Below are positions 19,216-28,643 of a stretch of 64,000 nt of DNA, one piece after another. A model generated the notes under the pieces. That model was not told where the DNA came from. It saw nothing but the letters and a program-made list of their open reading frames with translations, and did no database searches. How positions within the stretch are numbered: position 1 is the first letter of the stretch; every line of letters starts with the position of its first letter. Origin of the DNA: Qipengyuania atrilutea (lineage in GTDB: Bacteria > Pseudomonadota > Alphaproteobacteria > Sphingomonadales > Sphingomonadaceae); NCBI RefSeq assembly GCF_013370205.1, contig NZ_JABWGV010000003.1, positions 551,501 through 615,500 on the forward strand, in the 5' to 3' direction. The position numbers were made by a program, and so were the translations under genes.

Positions 19216-20481
19216 TTAGTGACCGGCGTGCTTTCCCGGCCGCGGGGGGACTGGGACGAGATGCGGCGTATCGACTTTATTGTGATAGTGCTTGTTGCGC
19301 TTCATGATGGTTCCGTTTCCTAGGTCACCATCGGAGCAATTCAGCATCTTATCGATACAATTGTCCTGCCAGGTGTCGAGTGCTTCGTCATTCCAAGCAC
19401 CTAGCCAATCGGCATGAAACGTATAGCCTGGCTCCCGGAACTCTTCCGGTGCCATGTGATCGCTCGCATAATGCCAGTTACTGGGCTTGTCGCCAGCTTC
19501 GATATTGTATCGAACGATTAGCGAAAAAGCTGGCAACACGTACTTGTGACTTGCCGGACACGATGCCTGACCCGTCATGCGATTGCGAACGCTGTAAGCG
19601 GTGTGGCTCCGGTAGTCCGATGCGCTAAGCGATTTACCGTCCCAACAACCCGGGGCTGTGATCCGGGCATGGAAAACCGAACCGGCCGGACAATCCGCCA
19701 GGACCTCCGACATCGTACCTTTTTTATTGTCACAGCTGAATTTCGTCGGGTTGTACTGTTTCTCGTTCTTTTTGGCGGCGTCCCAACCGAATATGTACGA
19801 CAAGCCCCGTGGAATGCGTGCTGGCGTGTTCTCGAACCTGTTGAACCAAGGGTCGTTAGCTGGCCGGCGCTTGTAATATACTCCAATATATTGCGGCTGT
19901 ACGACCCGGCCGTCTCCCGTCAGAAGAGCTGGTATCCAGTAAGCTGAACGGTTGAGATCGTTTGAGCACGTGCTCTCGCCCGAGGCACGCAAACTTTCAT
20001 ACGTGCTGTTTTCGTCTGCATTCAGATTGCCAAAGAACTGATGCAGGTGGCTAGCGCCTTTCTGGCCCGGATAAACCAACGGGTCATTGTAGGCGAGATG
20101 CCCAGTCGAACAGACGAAGCGAAACGCACCGACGACATCCGGTGCCGCGCTTTTCGCTTGGCGAAGGGGGCCGATAGACCCTTCGAAGTCGAGCCCGTCA
20201 GATACCTTTCCAACTTGCCCCGCAGTACGCGCAACTGCATTTGCAGGCTTAGCCGGAGCAGCCTTGGCCGGATCGCGCTCCAGTTTTTCGACAGCATCAC
20301 GAAGTTTGCCCATCGCGTTATCGGCCATGTCGAGAGCGAACCGCAATTGCGAAATCGCCGGATCGTACTGTGCAGGATCATACTGAGCCGGATCGACCGG
20401 TCGTTCCTGTTCGGACAGGGCGGGGGTAGCGGCGAGTAACGTAGTCGATAGCAAGGCAGTAAGGGAAATGCCGAATTTCAT
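19216..20481 (-). CDS. Secreted DUF1996 domain protein, 421 aa
   Basis: An N-terminal signal peptide (ending near TPALS) is followed by a short imperfect repeat PAQYDPAQYDPA, a charged linker and a DUF1996 domain from about residue 115 to the end. The domain shows its His-rich marks: GASHLHQFFGN, FHADWLGAW and KHYHNK, which suggest metal or substrate binding. DUF1996 is best known from fungi and actinobacteria; function is not established. The gene is visibly poorer in G+C than its neighbours (about 53% in one 60-base line that I counted), which hints at later acquisition. It ends 19 bases from the tamB stop, converging with it. A lysozyme gene lies upstream on the same strand. Confidence 0.88.
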   Translation of the reverse strand: MKFGISLTALLSTTLLAATPALSEQERPVDPAQYDPAQYDPAISQLRFALDMADNAMGKLRDAVEKLERDPAKAAPAKPANAVARTAGQVGKVSDGLDFEGSIGPLRQAKSAAPDVVGAFRFVCSTGHLAYNDPLVYPGQKGASHLHQFFGNLNADENSTYESLRASGESTCSNDLNRSAYWIPALLTGDGRVVQPQYIGVYYKRRPANDPWFNRFENTPARIPRGLSYIFGWDAAKKNEKQYNPTKFSCDNKKGTMSEVLADCPAGSVFHARITAPGCWDGKSLSASDYRSHTAYSVRNRMTGQASCPASHKYVLPAFSLIVRYNIEAGDKPSNWHYASDHMAPEEFREPGYTFHADWLGAWNDEALDTWQDNCIDKMLNCSDGDLGNGTIMKRNKHYHNKVDTPHLVPVPPRPGKHAGH

Positions 20482-20563
20482 AAGTAAAGAGCCTCCAAAC
20501 GTCGCGAACGCCCCTATCGGGGTGCTGCAATAGGGTAAATGAACGGGAGCCTGCTGTGCGGCT

Positions 20564-21184
20564 TTACGAAAGATTCCCGCGGTAGAGCGCAGCTTCGCAG
20601 GTGCGGCGGCGTGTCAATCCGCGCAAGACGCGCCCCGCAGCCATGTTCCAGCGTGCGAATTCCGCCGTGGCGCCTTCATGGTCGCCAGCGATATGTTTGC
20701 GGGTCAACGTCGCGCGGGCAATTGCGCCGGTATTGTAGTGAAAGCTGACGAGCGCATCGAACTGATGCTGAGGGCAGCGGGTCTGACCAAGGGCTTCTGC
20801 AACTTCTGCGCTGTATTTCGTCAGATCGGTTTCCAGGCGCGCATCGCACTCGGCTTGGGTCCAGACCGTTCCCGGACCGATCCCGGGACCCGTAGCGCCC
20901 CAGCCGATCGTCCACGGCGCGGCGCCTGTAGCTGGGTCAGGGTATGCTTCGACAAGACCGTCCGTACGTAGCTTCGCGCACCCTTCGAACCGTTTGATGA
21001 GCGCGATGCCTTCCGGTCCGATCCGAGAAATCGGGTTTAGATGCCGGTTGTCGTCTTCTTCCGAATTGCGGCTATCATCCCCAGTCATCGCGTCGATCGC
21101 ACTGTCCAGCGCTGCTACTTCGCTTTGGCGAAAGCCGCGACCAATTATGCGCCGTACGACGTCGAACAGATGTTTTTTTTGCAA
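20564..21184 (-). CDS. Phage-type lysozyme/endolysin, glycoside hydrolase family 24
   Basis: The enzyme cleaves the glycan strands of peptidoglycan. The GH24 catalytic set is present: Glu in RFEGC, Asp in AYPDPATG and Thr in PWTIGWGATG. About 50 residues precede the domain and contain no signal peptide, so export would need a holin or other route. The start is a TTG at 21184 backed by a strong AAGGAG seven bases upstream. The third to fifth codons contain eight consecutive A residues, a possible slippage point. No holin, integrase or tail genes surround it, so it is either a lone prophage remnant or a domesticated wall hydrolase. Its position 80 bases upstream of the DUF1996 gene on the same strand makes cotranscription possible. 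Confidence 0.88.
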   Translation of the reverse strand: MQKKHLFDVVRRIIGRGFRQSEVAALDSAIDAMTGDDSRNSEEDDNRHLNPISRIGPEGIALIKRFEGCAKLRTDGLVEAYPDPATGAAPWTIGWGATGPGIGPGTVWTQAECDARLETDLTKYSAEVAEALGQTRCPQHQFDALVSFHYNTGAIARATLTRKHIAGDHEGATAEFARWNMAAGRVLRGLTRRRTCEAALYRGNLS

Positions 21185-21275
21185 GGCGGGCTCCTTCGAT
21201 GCGAAAAGAAGGCGCGCTATTAGACAGATGGAACGGTAGTAGGAAAACGGTTTGTTCTGGTTTCATTCGTTGCAA

Positions 21276-21308
21276 ACAAAAAGGGTGCCGGACCGCTCCG
21301 ACACCCTT
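21276..21308 (-). terminator. Rho-independent terminator after glnA
   Basis: On the minus strand AAGGGTGTCGGA pairs with TCCGGCACCCTT around a short GCGG loop and is followed by TTTTTGTTTG. The structure starts 22 bases past the glnA stop and would end the glnB-glnA transcript. Confidence 0.88.
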
Positions 21309-21329
21309 CCGTTAAAGTATTTCGTTAGA

Positions 21330-22739
21330 TCAGGCGCTGTAATACATATCGAATTCGACTGCACTCGGAGTGGTTTCCCAGCGAATGACCTCGTCCCACT
21401 TTAGTTCGGTGTAGGCCATGATCTGGTCTTTGGAGAATACGTCACCGGCCAAGAGGAACTCGTGGTCGGCCTCGAGAGCCTCCAAGGCTTCCCGCAGGCT
21501 CGCGCAGACCGTCGGCACGTCTGCGAGTTCGGCCGGCGGCAGATCGTACAGGTTCTTGTCCATGGCTTCGCCCGGATGGATCTTGTTCTGAATCCCGTCC
21601 AGACCCGCCATCAGGAGCGCTGCATAAGCGAGATACGGGTTCGCCATTGCATCGGGGAAGCGGAACTCGACGCGCTTTGCCTTGTCGCCCGCGCCATAGG
21701 GAATGCGGCACGATGCCGAGCGGTTGCGCGCAGAATAGGCGAGCAGCACCGGCGCCTCAAAACCAGGGACCAGCCGCTTGTAGCTGTTGGTCGTCGGGTT
21801 GGTGAAAGCGTTCAGTGCCTTGGCGTGCTTGATGACACCGCCGATGTAATAGAGGCAGTTGTCGCTAAGACCTGCGTAGCCGTTGCCGGCGAAGGTCGGC
21901 TTGCCTTCGTCCCAGATCGACATGTGGGTGTGCATGCCAGAGCCGTTATCATCCTTGATCGGTTTCGGCATGAATGTCGCGGTTTTGCCGTAGGCGTGCG
22001 CTACCTGGTGCACGACATACTTGTAGATCTGCATCTGGTCGGCAGTCTGTACGAGCGTCGAAAAGGTCAGGCCAAGTTCGTGCTGGGCTGCGGCGACCTC
22101 GTGGTGATGCTTGTCGCAGTCGAGACCCATTTCGAGCATCGTCGAGACCATTTCGGCGCGGATATCGCCTGCGCTGTCGACCGGTGCGACCGGGAAGTAA
22201 CCGCCCTTGGCCCGCGGGCGGTGTCCCATGTTGCCGCCTTCGATTTCCTTGCCCGAATTGGTGGGAAGTTCGATGTCGTCGATCGCGTAACCAGATCCGG
22301 CATAGCCATCTTCGAAGCGCACATCGTCGAACATGAAGAACTCGGCTTCGGGGCCGACGTAGATCGTGTCGCCGATACCGGTCGACTTGAGGTAAGCCTC
22401 GGCGCGCTTCGCGGTCGAGCGCGGGTCGCGGGAGTAGAGTTCGCCAGAGGAAGGCTCGACGATATCACAGAACACGATCATCATCGAAGTCGCGCTGAAC
22501 GGATCGATGTAAACGCGCTCCAGATCCGGCTTCAGGATCATGTCGCTTTCGTTGATGACCTTCCAGCCGGCAATCGACGAACCGTCGAACATCAACCCGT
22601 CTTCGAGTTCATCCTCGCCAAGAGCACCGGACGCCATGGTCAGATGCTGCCACTTGCCCTTGGGATCGGTGAAACGCAGGTCCACCCATTCGATTTCTTC
22701 GTCTTTGATGCGTTTCAGCACGTCAGTTGCGTTAGACAT
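21330..22739 (-). CDS. glnA: Glutamine synthetase type I
   Basis: Dodecameric cytoplasmic enzyme that condenses ammonium with glutamate using ATP; the centre of nitrogen assimilation. The 469-residue length is standard. The signatures FDGSSIAGW (N-terminal), [18 protein letters not shown] (ATP site) and [10 protein letters not shown] are present; the Tyr in the last motif is the residue adenylylated by GlnE in GSI-beta enzymes. The neighbour 65 bases upstream is glnB, the usual alphaproteobacterial glnBA operon, so the adenylylation cascade is probably operating. A strong terminator follows. Confidence 0.97.
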   Translation of the reverse strand: MSNATDVLKRIKDEEIEWVDLRFTDPKGKWQHLTMASGALGEDELEDGLMFDGSSIAGWKVINESDMILKPDLERVYIDPFSATSMMIVFCDIVEPSSGELYSRDPRSTAKRAEAYLKSTGIGDTIYVGPEAEFFMFDDVRFEDGYAGSGYAIDDIELPTNSGKEIEGGNMGHRPRAKGGYFPVAPVDSAGDIRAEMVSTMLEMGLDCDKHHHEVAAAQHELGLTFSTLVQTADQMQIYKYVVHQVAHAYGKTATFMPKPIKDDNGSGMHTHMSIWDEGKPTFAGNGYAGLSDNCLYYIGGVIKHAKALNAFTNPTTNSYKRLVPGFEAPVLLAYSARNRSASCRIPYGAGDKAKRVEFRFPDAMANPYLAYAALLMAGLDGIQNKIHPGEAMDKNLYDLPPAELADVPTVCASLREALEALEADHEFLLAGDVFSKDQIMAYTELKWDEVIRWETTPSAVEFDMYYSA

Positions 22740-22804
22740 TTTCCTGTATTCTCCATGTGAGATAAGCGTTGGGGTGGGTCGAGTTTATGGGGAAAGCAAG
22801 TCCC

Positions 22805-23302
<498 letters not shown>

Positions 23303-23340
23303 TCATGTGCACCGGCCTGCCTACTTTTTTAGCATCGCGA

Positions 23341-24273
23341 TCAGCGATCGAGCTTCAACCCTGTCGTCTCGGGCAGACCTGCCATGAGATTCAGGTTCTG
23401 AACCGCGGCGCCGCTTGCGCCCTTTCCCAAATTATCGAGCCGAGCAACGAGACGGGTGTTCCATCCTCCCTTGTTCGCAAAGACAAACAATTCCATACCG
23501 TCGTTGGGTAAAGCATCGGGTTCGATAATGAGTTCATTAGGCAAATTGGCTTTGATGACCGAAACGACCGGCGCGCTATCATAGAACTCGCTCAGTGCCT
23601 CTTGCAGCGCATTAGCGTGAGGCTCCATTTCCATTGCCCCGAGGTGCAGCGGTACCTCGACGATCATTCCGCGAAATACCGGTATTACCGCGGGCGCGAA
23701 CAACACTAGATGCGTGAGGCCTGCATGCGCCTTCATTTCAGGCAGGTGCTTGTGCGACAGATCGTAGCCATAGGCACGAAAGCCCGGAGCGTTTCCACTT
23801 TCGTACCGTTCGATCAAGGCCTTGCCGCCGCCTGAGTAGCCGCTCACCGCGTTGACCGTGTAAGGCCAATCCGCTGGTAGAAGCCCTACACGGACAAGCG
23901 GAGCTACGAGCGCGAGGAACCCTGTCGGGTAGCAGCCAGGGTTGCTGATCCGCTTGGCATGAGCGACGCGATCCGTCCCGATAAGTTCGGGAAAGCCGTA
24001 GGTCCAACCCTCGGCCACCCGGTGCGCGCTCGAAGCATCGATGACCCGCGTCCTATCGTTCTCGATCAAGGCAACCGCCTCGCGTGCCGTATCATCGGGC
24101 AGGCAGAGGATCGCTACATCCGCGTCGTTCAGCGCTTCGCGCCGCGCCGCCGCGTCCTTTCGCTGGTCCTCATCCAGTATAAGGAGTTCGAATTCATCGC
24201 GGTCTGCGAGCCGCTCGCGGATCTCGAGACCGGTCGTGCCGGCGCCTCCGTCAATGAATACCGATAGTGCCAT
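23341..24273 (-). CDS. argC: N-acetyl-gamma-glutamyl-phosphate reductase, short form
   Basis: Third enzyme of arginine synthesis; it reduces N-acetylglutamyl phosphate to the semialdehyde with NADPH. The 310-residue length belongs to the shorter ArgC type 2 group. The nucleotide-binding loop is GGAGTTG, the catalytic Cys lies in ISNPGCYPTGFL and the conserved His in LSHKHLPEMKAH. Its start overlaps the stop of the SH3-like gene (TGATG), so the two are coupled. The gene lies after the glnBA block on the same strand but about 200 bases upstream of it, and is probably a separate unit. Confidence 0.95.
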   Translation of the reverse strand: MALSVFIDGGAGTTGLEIRERLADRDEFELLILDEDQRKDAAARREALNDADVAILCLPDDTAREAVALIENDRTRVIDASSAHRVAEGWTYGFPELIGTDRVAHAKRISNPGCYPTGFLALVAPLVRVGLLPADWPYTVNAVSGYSGGGKALIERYESGNAPGFRAYGYDLSHKHLPEMKAHAGLTHLVLFAPAVIPVFRGMIVEVPLHLGAMEMEPHANALQEALSEFYDSAPVVSVIKANLPNELIIEPDALPNDGMELFVFANKGGWNTRLVARLDNLGKGASGAAVQNLNLMAGLPETTGLKLDR

Positions 24274-24641
24274 CAGTCCCTATCGGGGGGCAGGAGCTGG
24301 GAGAGCTGTACGTAACCGCTCGGTCCGGCGGGTCCGCGGCAGGCCCAGCACCAGTCACCCAGCAAATCCAGTATTTCGAGGGTCTGATGCGCGCCGATGT
24401 CGGCGGCAACCGAAGCATCGTCGGAAGGCTGCAGCATGAGCCGCGCACCGCCGACCCCGGTCTTGCGCAGGTGAGGCACGACGTAATGCGCCGCAAGATG
24501 CGTACCGGCGAGCGCGATATGCGCCAGATCACCGCGCAGGGGCAGGCTGCCCGGCTCGGGCCGCGCGACCGGTCCAGTCAGGCCGAGCGGATGCTCGGGG
24601 AGTTTATAATCGGACTCTACAGTCAACTCAGCTTTGCTCAT
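24273..24641 (-). CDS. SH3-like domain protein, N-terminal part of NlpC/P60-type architecture, 122 aa
   Basis: The sequence, with PLTGPVARPEPGSLPLRGDLAHIAL-type features (here LGLTGPVARPEPG and LPLRGDLAHIALAG) and a final beta-rich WCWACRGPAGPSGYVQLSQL segment, resembles the N-terminal SH3 part of the NlpC/P60 dipeptidyl-peptidases that often follow the M17 aminopeptidase gene in alphaproteobacteria. The catalytic Cys-His domain is absent: the reading frame stops at a TGA that overlaps the argC start. No signal peptide is visible, so the protein is probably cytoplasmic. Family placement is by resemblance only and moderately sure. Confidence 0.6.
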   Translation of the reverse strand: MSKAELTVESDYKLPEHPLGLTGPVARPEPGSLPLRGDLAHIALAGTHLAAHYVVPHLRKTGVGGARLMLQPSDDASVAADIGAHQTLEILDLLGDWCWACRGPAGPSGYVQLSQLLPPDRD

Positions 24642-24735
24642 TCAGCGATCGAGGTGGGCAACAACGCCACGCGCCGCCCGCTTATAGCGCAGCGCGCCTT
24701 GCGGCAAGGTTGCAGCATTCGGTTACCACAAAAGC

Positions 24736-26136
24736 TCAATTGGTAGCGTAGCGAGCGCGCAGCATGTGATACGCGGCGCGCAGTCCATAAGCCGCGCCGC
24801 CCTTCGAGCGGCCCGGCTTGGGGAACGGGCGCCAGCCGAACGTGTCGAAATGCGCCCACTCGATACCTTCGCCGACGAACTTGTCGAGGAAGAGGCCGGC
24901 CACGCTTGCACCGGCGTAGGAATTGCCGTGGGCATTGTTCGTGTCGGCGATATCGGACTTGAGCCACTCGGCGTAAGCCTCGGGAAGCGGCATGCGCCAA
25001 GGTGCGTCGTCATGCTCGCGTCCGGCCTTGATCAGGTCTTCCGCAGTCTCGTCTTTCCGCGTCATGAGGGCCGGAAAGTCCGGGCCGAGGGCTACGCGGG
25101 CCGCACCCGTCAGCGTCGCGAAATCGATCAGCAGTTCCGGTTTCTCTTCGCTCGCGCGGGTCAACGCATCCCCGAGAATCAGACGGCCCTCAGCGTCCGT
25201 GTTGCCGATTTCGACCGTAATGCCCTTGCGGCTTTTCAGAACGTCACCCGGGCGGAAGGAATTGCCCGAGATGGCGTTTTCTACGGCCGGAACGAGCAGG
25301 TGGAGCCGCACCGGCAGCTTCGCTTCCATGATAAGCTGGGCTAGTGCGATCGCGTGCGCCGCGCCGCCCATGTCCTTCTTCATCAGCATCATGCCGCTGG
25401 CCGACTTCACGTCCAGCCCGCCGCTGTCGAAGCACACGCCCTTACCGACGACTGCAATGATCGGGTCGGTTTCCTTGCCCCATGTCAAATGCAACAAACG
25501 CGGGGCGTGATGGCGCGCGGCAGCCCGGCCGACGGCGTGAATCATGGGGTAATTCTGTTCGAGGGTGTCGCCGCGCGTTACCTCGAGCGAGGCGGAGTAG
25601 CGCTTCGCCAAGCGCTCTGCCTCTTCTTCGAGAGCAGCCGGTCCCATGTCCTCTGCCGGCGTATTGATCAGATCGCGCACGAGGAGTTCGGCTTCGGCTT
25701 CGATTACCGCCGTATCGATCGCACTTACCTGCTTGGTCAGAAAGATGCGCGGGTCGGTCGCATCGTCGTCCTTCGTGTAGCGGTCGAAGCGGTACTGTGC
25801 GGTAATCCAGCCGAACAGCGCCGGCGCTACGCCCTTGTCGATTTCGTCTTCAGCGAGCCTATAGGTGCCTGCTGGAAGCTCTTCTGCCAGTTTGGCAAGA
25901 CACCACGAGGACAAGCTTTTCGGATTGGCGACGCCGCCTACCGCGAACCATCCGTCGTCATCGGGTACAATGCCGACCTGATAGCCGCCCCCGGTGAACT
26001 TCTGCGCTTCGAGAACCGCGCGCTGCGTTCCGGTCAGGCTTTTGGCCCATTCGGAAAAACCGTCCGAATTGACGAGATGAATCGCTTTTGCGTCCTGGCC
26101 GCGGTCGGCCTCGATCAATGGGGTCTTTTCGCTCAT
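24736..26136 (-). CDS. Leucyl aminopeptidase family protein (M17)
   Basis: A cytoplasmic dimetal aminopeptidase that trims N-terminal residues of peptides, 466 residues. The M17 signature NTDAEGRLILGDAL is intact; metal-binding Lys and Asp are in VVGKGVCFDSGGLD and the catalytic Arg lies in the signature. I chose the ATG at 26136, giving MSEKTPLIEADRG; the frame is open for about 118 codons upstream but that part reads as noise. The SH3-like gene follows 94 bases later, matching the common M17-NlpC/P60 neighbourhood. It is divergent from map, so two peptidases of the protein N-terminus meet here. Confidence 0.92.
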   Translation of the reverse strand: MSEKTPLIEADRGQDAKAIHLVNSDGFSEWAKSLTGTQRAVLEAQKFTGGGYQVGIVPDDDGWFAVGGVANPKSLSSWCLAKLAEELPAGTYRLAEDEIDKGVAPALFGWITAQYRFDRYTKDDDATDPRIFLTKQVSAIDTAVIEAEAELLVRDLINTPAEDMGPAALEEEAERLAKRYSASLEVTRGDTLEQNYPMIHAVGRAAARHHAPRLLHLTWGKETDPIIAVVGKGVCFDSGGLDVKSASGMMLMKKDMGGAAHAIALAQLIMEAKLPVRLHLLVPAVENAISGNSFRPGDVLKSRKGITVEIGNTDAEGRLILGDALTRASEEKPELLIDFATLTGAARVALGPDFPALMTRKDETAEDLIKAGREHDDAPWRMPLPEAYAEWLKSDIADTNNAHGNSYAGASVAGLFLDKFVGEGIEWAHFDTFGWRPFPKPGRSKGGAAYGLRAAYHMLRARYATN

Positions 26137-26199
26137 ACCAAGCCTATTAACGGATGACGGCGATGTTCCAAGCTCGCATTTGCGCGAAAAAAGGACTAC

Positions 26200-27033
26200 A
26201 TGCCGGCCATGACCGAATATCAAGTGATCGAAAGCGACCAGACCGTCTACCGCGACGGGACTATCAAGCTGCACGGACCCGAAGGGTTCGAGGGAATGCG
26301 CAAGGCCGGCAAGCTCGCTGCGAGTATCCTCGACGCGCTGGTGGACGAGGTAAAGCCCGGGGTAACGACGGCTGCGCTCGACGATATCGTCCGCGCCATG
26401 ACGCTCGATGCAGGTGCGGTTCCGGCCACAATGGGATATCGCGGATATGCGCATAGCTGCTGCATTTCGGTCAATCATGTCATCTGCCACGGCATCCCGT
26501 CCGAGAAGGCTCTCAAGGATGGCGACATCGTTAACATTGATGTCACACCCCTACTTGATGGGTGGCATGGCGACACGAGCCGGATGTACCTCGTCGGCGA
26601 CGTACCTCTCAAGGCGCGCCGGCTGGTCGACATAACGCACGAATGCCTGATGCTGGGAATTGAAGCTGCCAAGCCCGGAGCCCGGCTCGGCGATATTTCC
26701 GCTGCTATTCAGCGTCATGCTGAGGAACACCGCTACGGCATCGTGCGCGAATTCTGCGGCCACGGCGTGGGCCGGCTGTTTCACGATGCTCCCGAAGTCG
26801 TCCACGCTGGCCGCGCCGGTTCGGGACCGGAGCTCAAGCCCGGCATGTTCTTCACCATCGAACCGATGATCAATCTCGGCAAGCCGCAAGCGAAGATGCT
26901 GCGCGACGGATGGACGGCCGTTACGCGCGACCGCTCGCTATCGGCGCAGTTCGAACATTCGATCGGTATCACCGAAAGCGGCGCAGAAATCTTCACGCTG
27001 AGCGAGAAGGGCTTGCACAAGCCCCCTTACTAA
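26200..27033 (+). CDS. map: Methionine aminopeptidase type I
   Basis: Removes the initiator methionine from nascent proteins. At 277 residues it is the type Ia enzyme. All five metal ligands are found: Asp in NIDVTP, Asp in HGDTSRM, His in GHGVGRLFHD, Glu in FTIEPM and Glu in QFEHSIG. The ATG at 26200 is used; an in-frame ATG at 26209 would remove only three residues. It is divergent from the M17 aminopeptidase and convergent with ccmB, whose stop codon overlaps its own in a CTAA arrangement. Confidence 0.95.
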   Translation: MPAMTEYQVIESDQTVYRDGTIKLHGPEGFEGMRKAGKLAASILDALVDEVKPGVTTAALDDIVRAMTLDAGAVPATMGYRGYAHSCCISVNHVICHGIPSEKALKDGDIVNIDVTPLLDGWHGDTSRMYLVGDVPLKARRLVDITHECLMLGIEAAKPGARLGDISAAIQRHAEEHRYGIVREFCGHGVGRLFHDAPEVVHAGRAGSGPELKPGMFFTIEPMINLGKPQAKMLRDGWTAVTRDRSLSAQFEHSIGITESGAEIFTLSEKGLHKPPY

Positions 27034-27686
27034 CCGTCGCGCGCGGCGCGGATCGCCGCTCCCGCCGCGAAGGGTGCAACGGCGCATAGGGCGAGGCTGA
27101 TTGCGGCTGCCAGCCATACCGCAGACGTATCGGGCCGTGCGAGTGCTCCTGCACCGAAGATCAGGATCGGAATGGCGAGCGGGATAACGAGCAACCCGGC
27201 CAGCGCCGCTCCCCCGCGCAGGCTCGCTGTCAGCGCCGCGACCGCCAGTCCGATTGCCGCGAGCCCCGGGGTTCCGGCAAGCAAGCCGAGCAGCAGCGTC
27301 AAGAGCGTACCGCTTTCCAGACCGATCAGTGCGGCAGCGGGAAGGCTCGCGGCGAGCAGCAGCGGCCCGAAACTCAGCCAGTGCGCAGCAAGCCTGGCGG
27401 CCATCGCCAGTTCCTCACTTATGCCGCGCAGATGAAGCTGGTCGAATACGCCTGCCTTGAGATCGTCCGCAACGAGACGCTCCAGTGGCAGGATCGAGGA
27501 CAGCAGCGCCGCGACCCACAGGATGCCGCCGCCTGTACGCACCAGCAGGCTCGGAGAAGGCCCGATGGCGAAGGGATAAAGGATTGCGACAGCGAGGAAG
27601 AACAGCACGGCAAGCAGAGTTCCGCCGCCCCGCCTGCCGGGAAGCAGATTGCCGAGATCGCGGCGTAAGAGAAGCCCGAACGTCAC
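27030..27686 (-). CDS. ccmB: Heme exporter subunit CcmB
   Basis: Membrane subunit of the CcmABCD transporter used in cytochrome c maturation system I. The 218-residue product has six predicted helices and the family opening FGLLLRRDLGNLL. It starts inside the end of ccmA (four-base ATGA overlap), so the two are coupled. No ccmC/ccmD gene follows here; the rest of the system must be elsewhere. Its stop overlaps that of map on the opposite strand. Confidence 0.92.
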   Translation of the reverse strand: MTFGLLLRRDLGNLLPGRRGGGTLLAVLFFLAVAILYPFAIGPSPSLLVRTGGGILWVAALLSSILPLERLVADDLKAGVFDQLHLRGISEELAMAARLAAHWLSFGPLLLAASLPAAALIGLESGTLLTLLLGLLAGTPGLAAIGLAVAALTASLRGGAALAGLLVIPLAIPILIFGAGALARPDTSAVWLAAAISLALCAVAPFAAGAAIRAARDG

Positions 27687-28279
27687 AGGGCAAACTCTTC
27701 AAGCGCGAGCGTTTGCGCATTGTTCATCGCGAGCGGCTGGTGCGATGCGGCAATGCAGATCCCGCCTGCACTACGATGTTCGTCGACCAACGGAGTAACC
27801 AGCGCCTGCGCTTCGGTATCGAGGCCGTTAAGCGGCTCGTCGAGCAACCATATGTCAGCTTCGGATAGGATGAGCCGCGCCAGCCCCGCGCGCTTACGTT
27901 GCCCGGTCGACAGATAGCGCACCGGCACGTCGAGCAGCGATGTGAGTGACATTTGCTCGTAGACTGCGTGTGGCTGTTCCGCACAGTCAAGCCGATGCCA
28001 GAAGGTCAGCGCTTCGCGCAGGCTGCACTCGGGATCGAGAGCGAGGTTCTCGTCCAGCAGTGCGCAGCTACCCTTCCGCTCCACGCTCCCTCCGTAGGGC
28101 CGCAGCAGACCGGCGAGAACGCGCAGCAAGCTCGATTTGCCGGTACCGTTCGGACCTGTCACAAGACATGCGTCTCCCGCGCCAAGGGTCAGATTCAAAC
28201 CGCGGAAAAGCAGGCGATCGCCGCGACGGCACGCCAGTCCTTTCGCTTCGATAGCTGCCGCGATGCCTGCCCCTTGCAT
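27683..28279 (-). CDS. ccmA: Heme exporter ATPase CcmA
   Basis: ABC-type ATPase that works with CcmB to release holo-CcmE during cytochrome c maturation. The product has 198 residues. Walker A is GPNGTGKSS, the ABC signature region reads [14 protein letters not shown] and Walker B is [13 protein letters not shown]. The ATG at 28279 is used; the frame extends about 49 codons upstream but those residues are not part of an ABC domain. It is divergent from the pterin dehydratase gene, 58 bases away. Confidence 0.93.
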   Translation of the reverse strand: MQGAGIAAAIEAKGLACRRGDRLLFRGLNLTLGAGDACLVTGPNGTGKSSLLRVLAGLLRPYGGSVERKGSCALLDENLALDPECSLREALTFWHRLDCAEQPHAVYEQMSLTSLLDVPVRYLSTGQRKRAGLARLILSEADIWLLDEPLNGLDTEAQALVTPLVDEHRSAGGICIAASHQPLAMNNAQTLALEEFAL

Positions 28280-28337
28280 GGGAAGGCGCGATAGGCGAAA
28301 GCCGAAAGCGCGACAAGCGAGGCAAGAAAGGTGGGCT

Positions 28338-28643
28338 ATGGCGGTTGCGGAACTGACTGAAAGCGAACGCGAGGTATGGCTGCGCACGCTCTCGAACTGG
28401 ACGCTTGCGCGCGAGGGGAAAGCCATTCAGCGCAACTTCGAGTTTCCCGATTTTAACGCGGCCTTCGGGTTCATGACCAGGGTCGCCTTGCTGGCCGAAA
28501 AACACGACCATCACCCCGAGTGGTTCAACGTCTACAACCGGGTCGAGGTCACGCTGACCACGCATGATGCGGGCGAAAACGGCGGGCTTTCGCACCGCGA
28601 TGCCAAGATGGCGAAGGCGATGGACGCGCTGGCCGGTTCCTGA
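28338..28643 (+). CDS. phhB: 4a-hydroxytetrahydrobiopterin dehydratase
   Basis: Recycles pterin cofactor after aromatic amino acid hydroxylation by dehydrating the 4a-carbinolamine. The product has 101 residues. The active-site segment [20 protein letters not shown] holds the three conserved histidines, and [13 protein letters not shown] closes the fold. The ATG at 28338 is preceded by AAGGTGGG. Its stop TGA directly abuts the TCA of the opposite SDR gene, so the two genes meet with no spacer. No phenylalanine hydroxylase gene is in the window. Confidence 0.92.
   Translation: MAVAELTESEREVWLRTLSNWTLAREGKAIQRNFEFPDFNAAFGFMTRVALLAEKHDHHPEWFNVYNRVEVTLTTHDAGENGGLSHRDAKMAKAMDALAGS

Noticed and set aside
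20564-21184. Prophage
   Set aside because: Only a lysozyme gene is present; there are no integrase, capsid, tail or holin genes nearby.
23315-23335. Terminator from a T-run near 23320
   Set aside because: No stable stem precedes the run in either direction.
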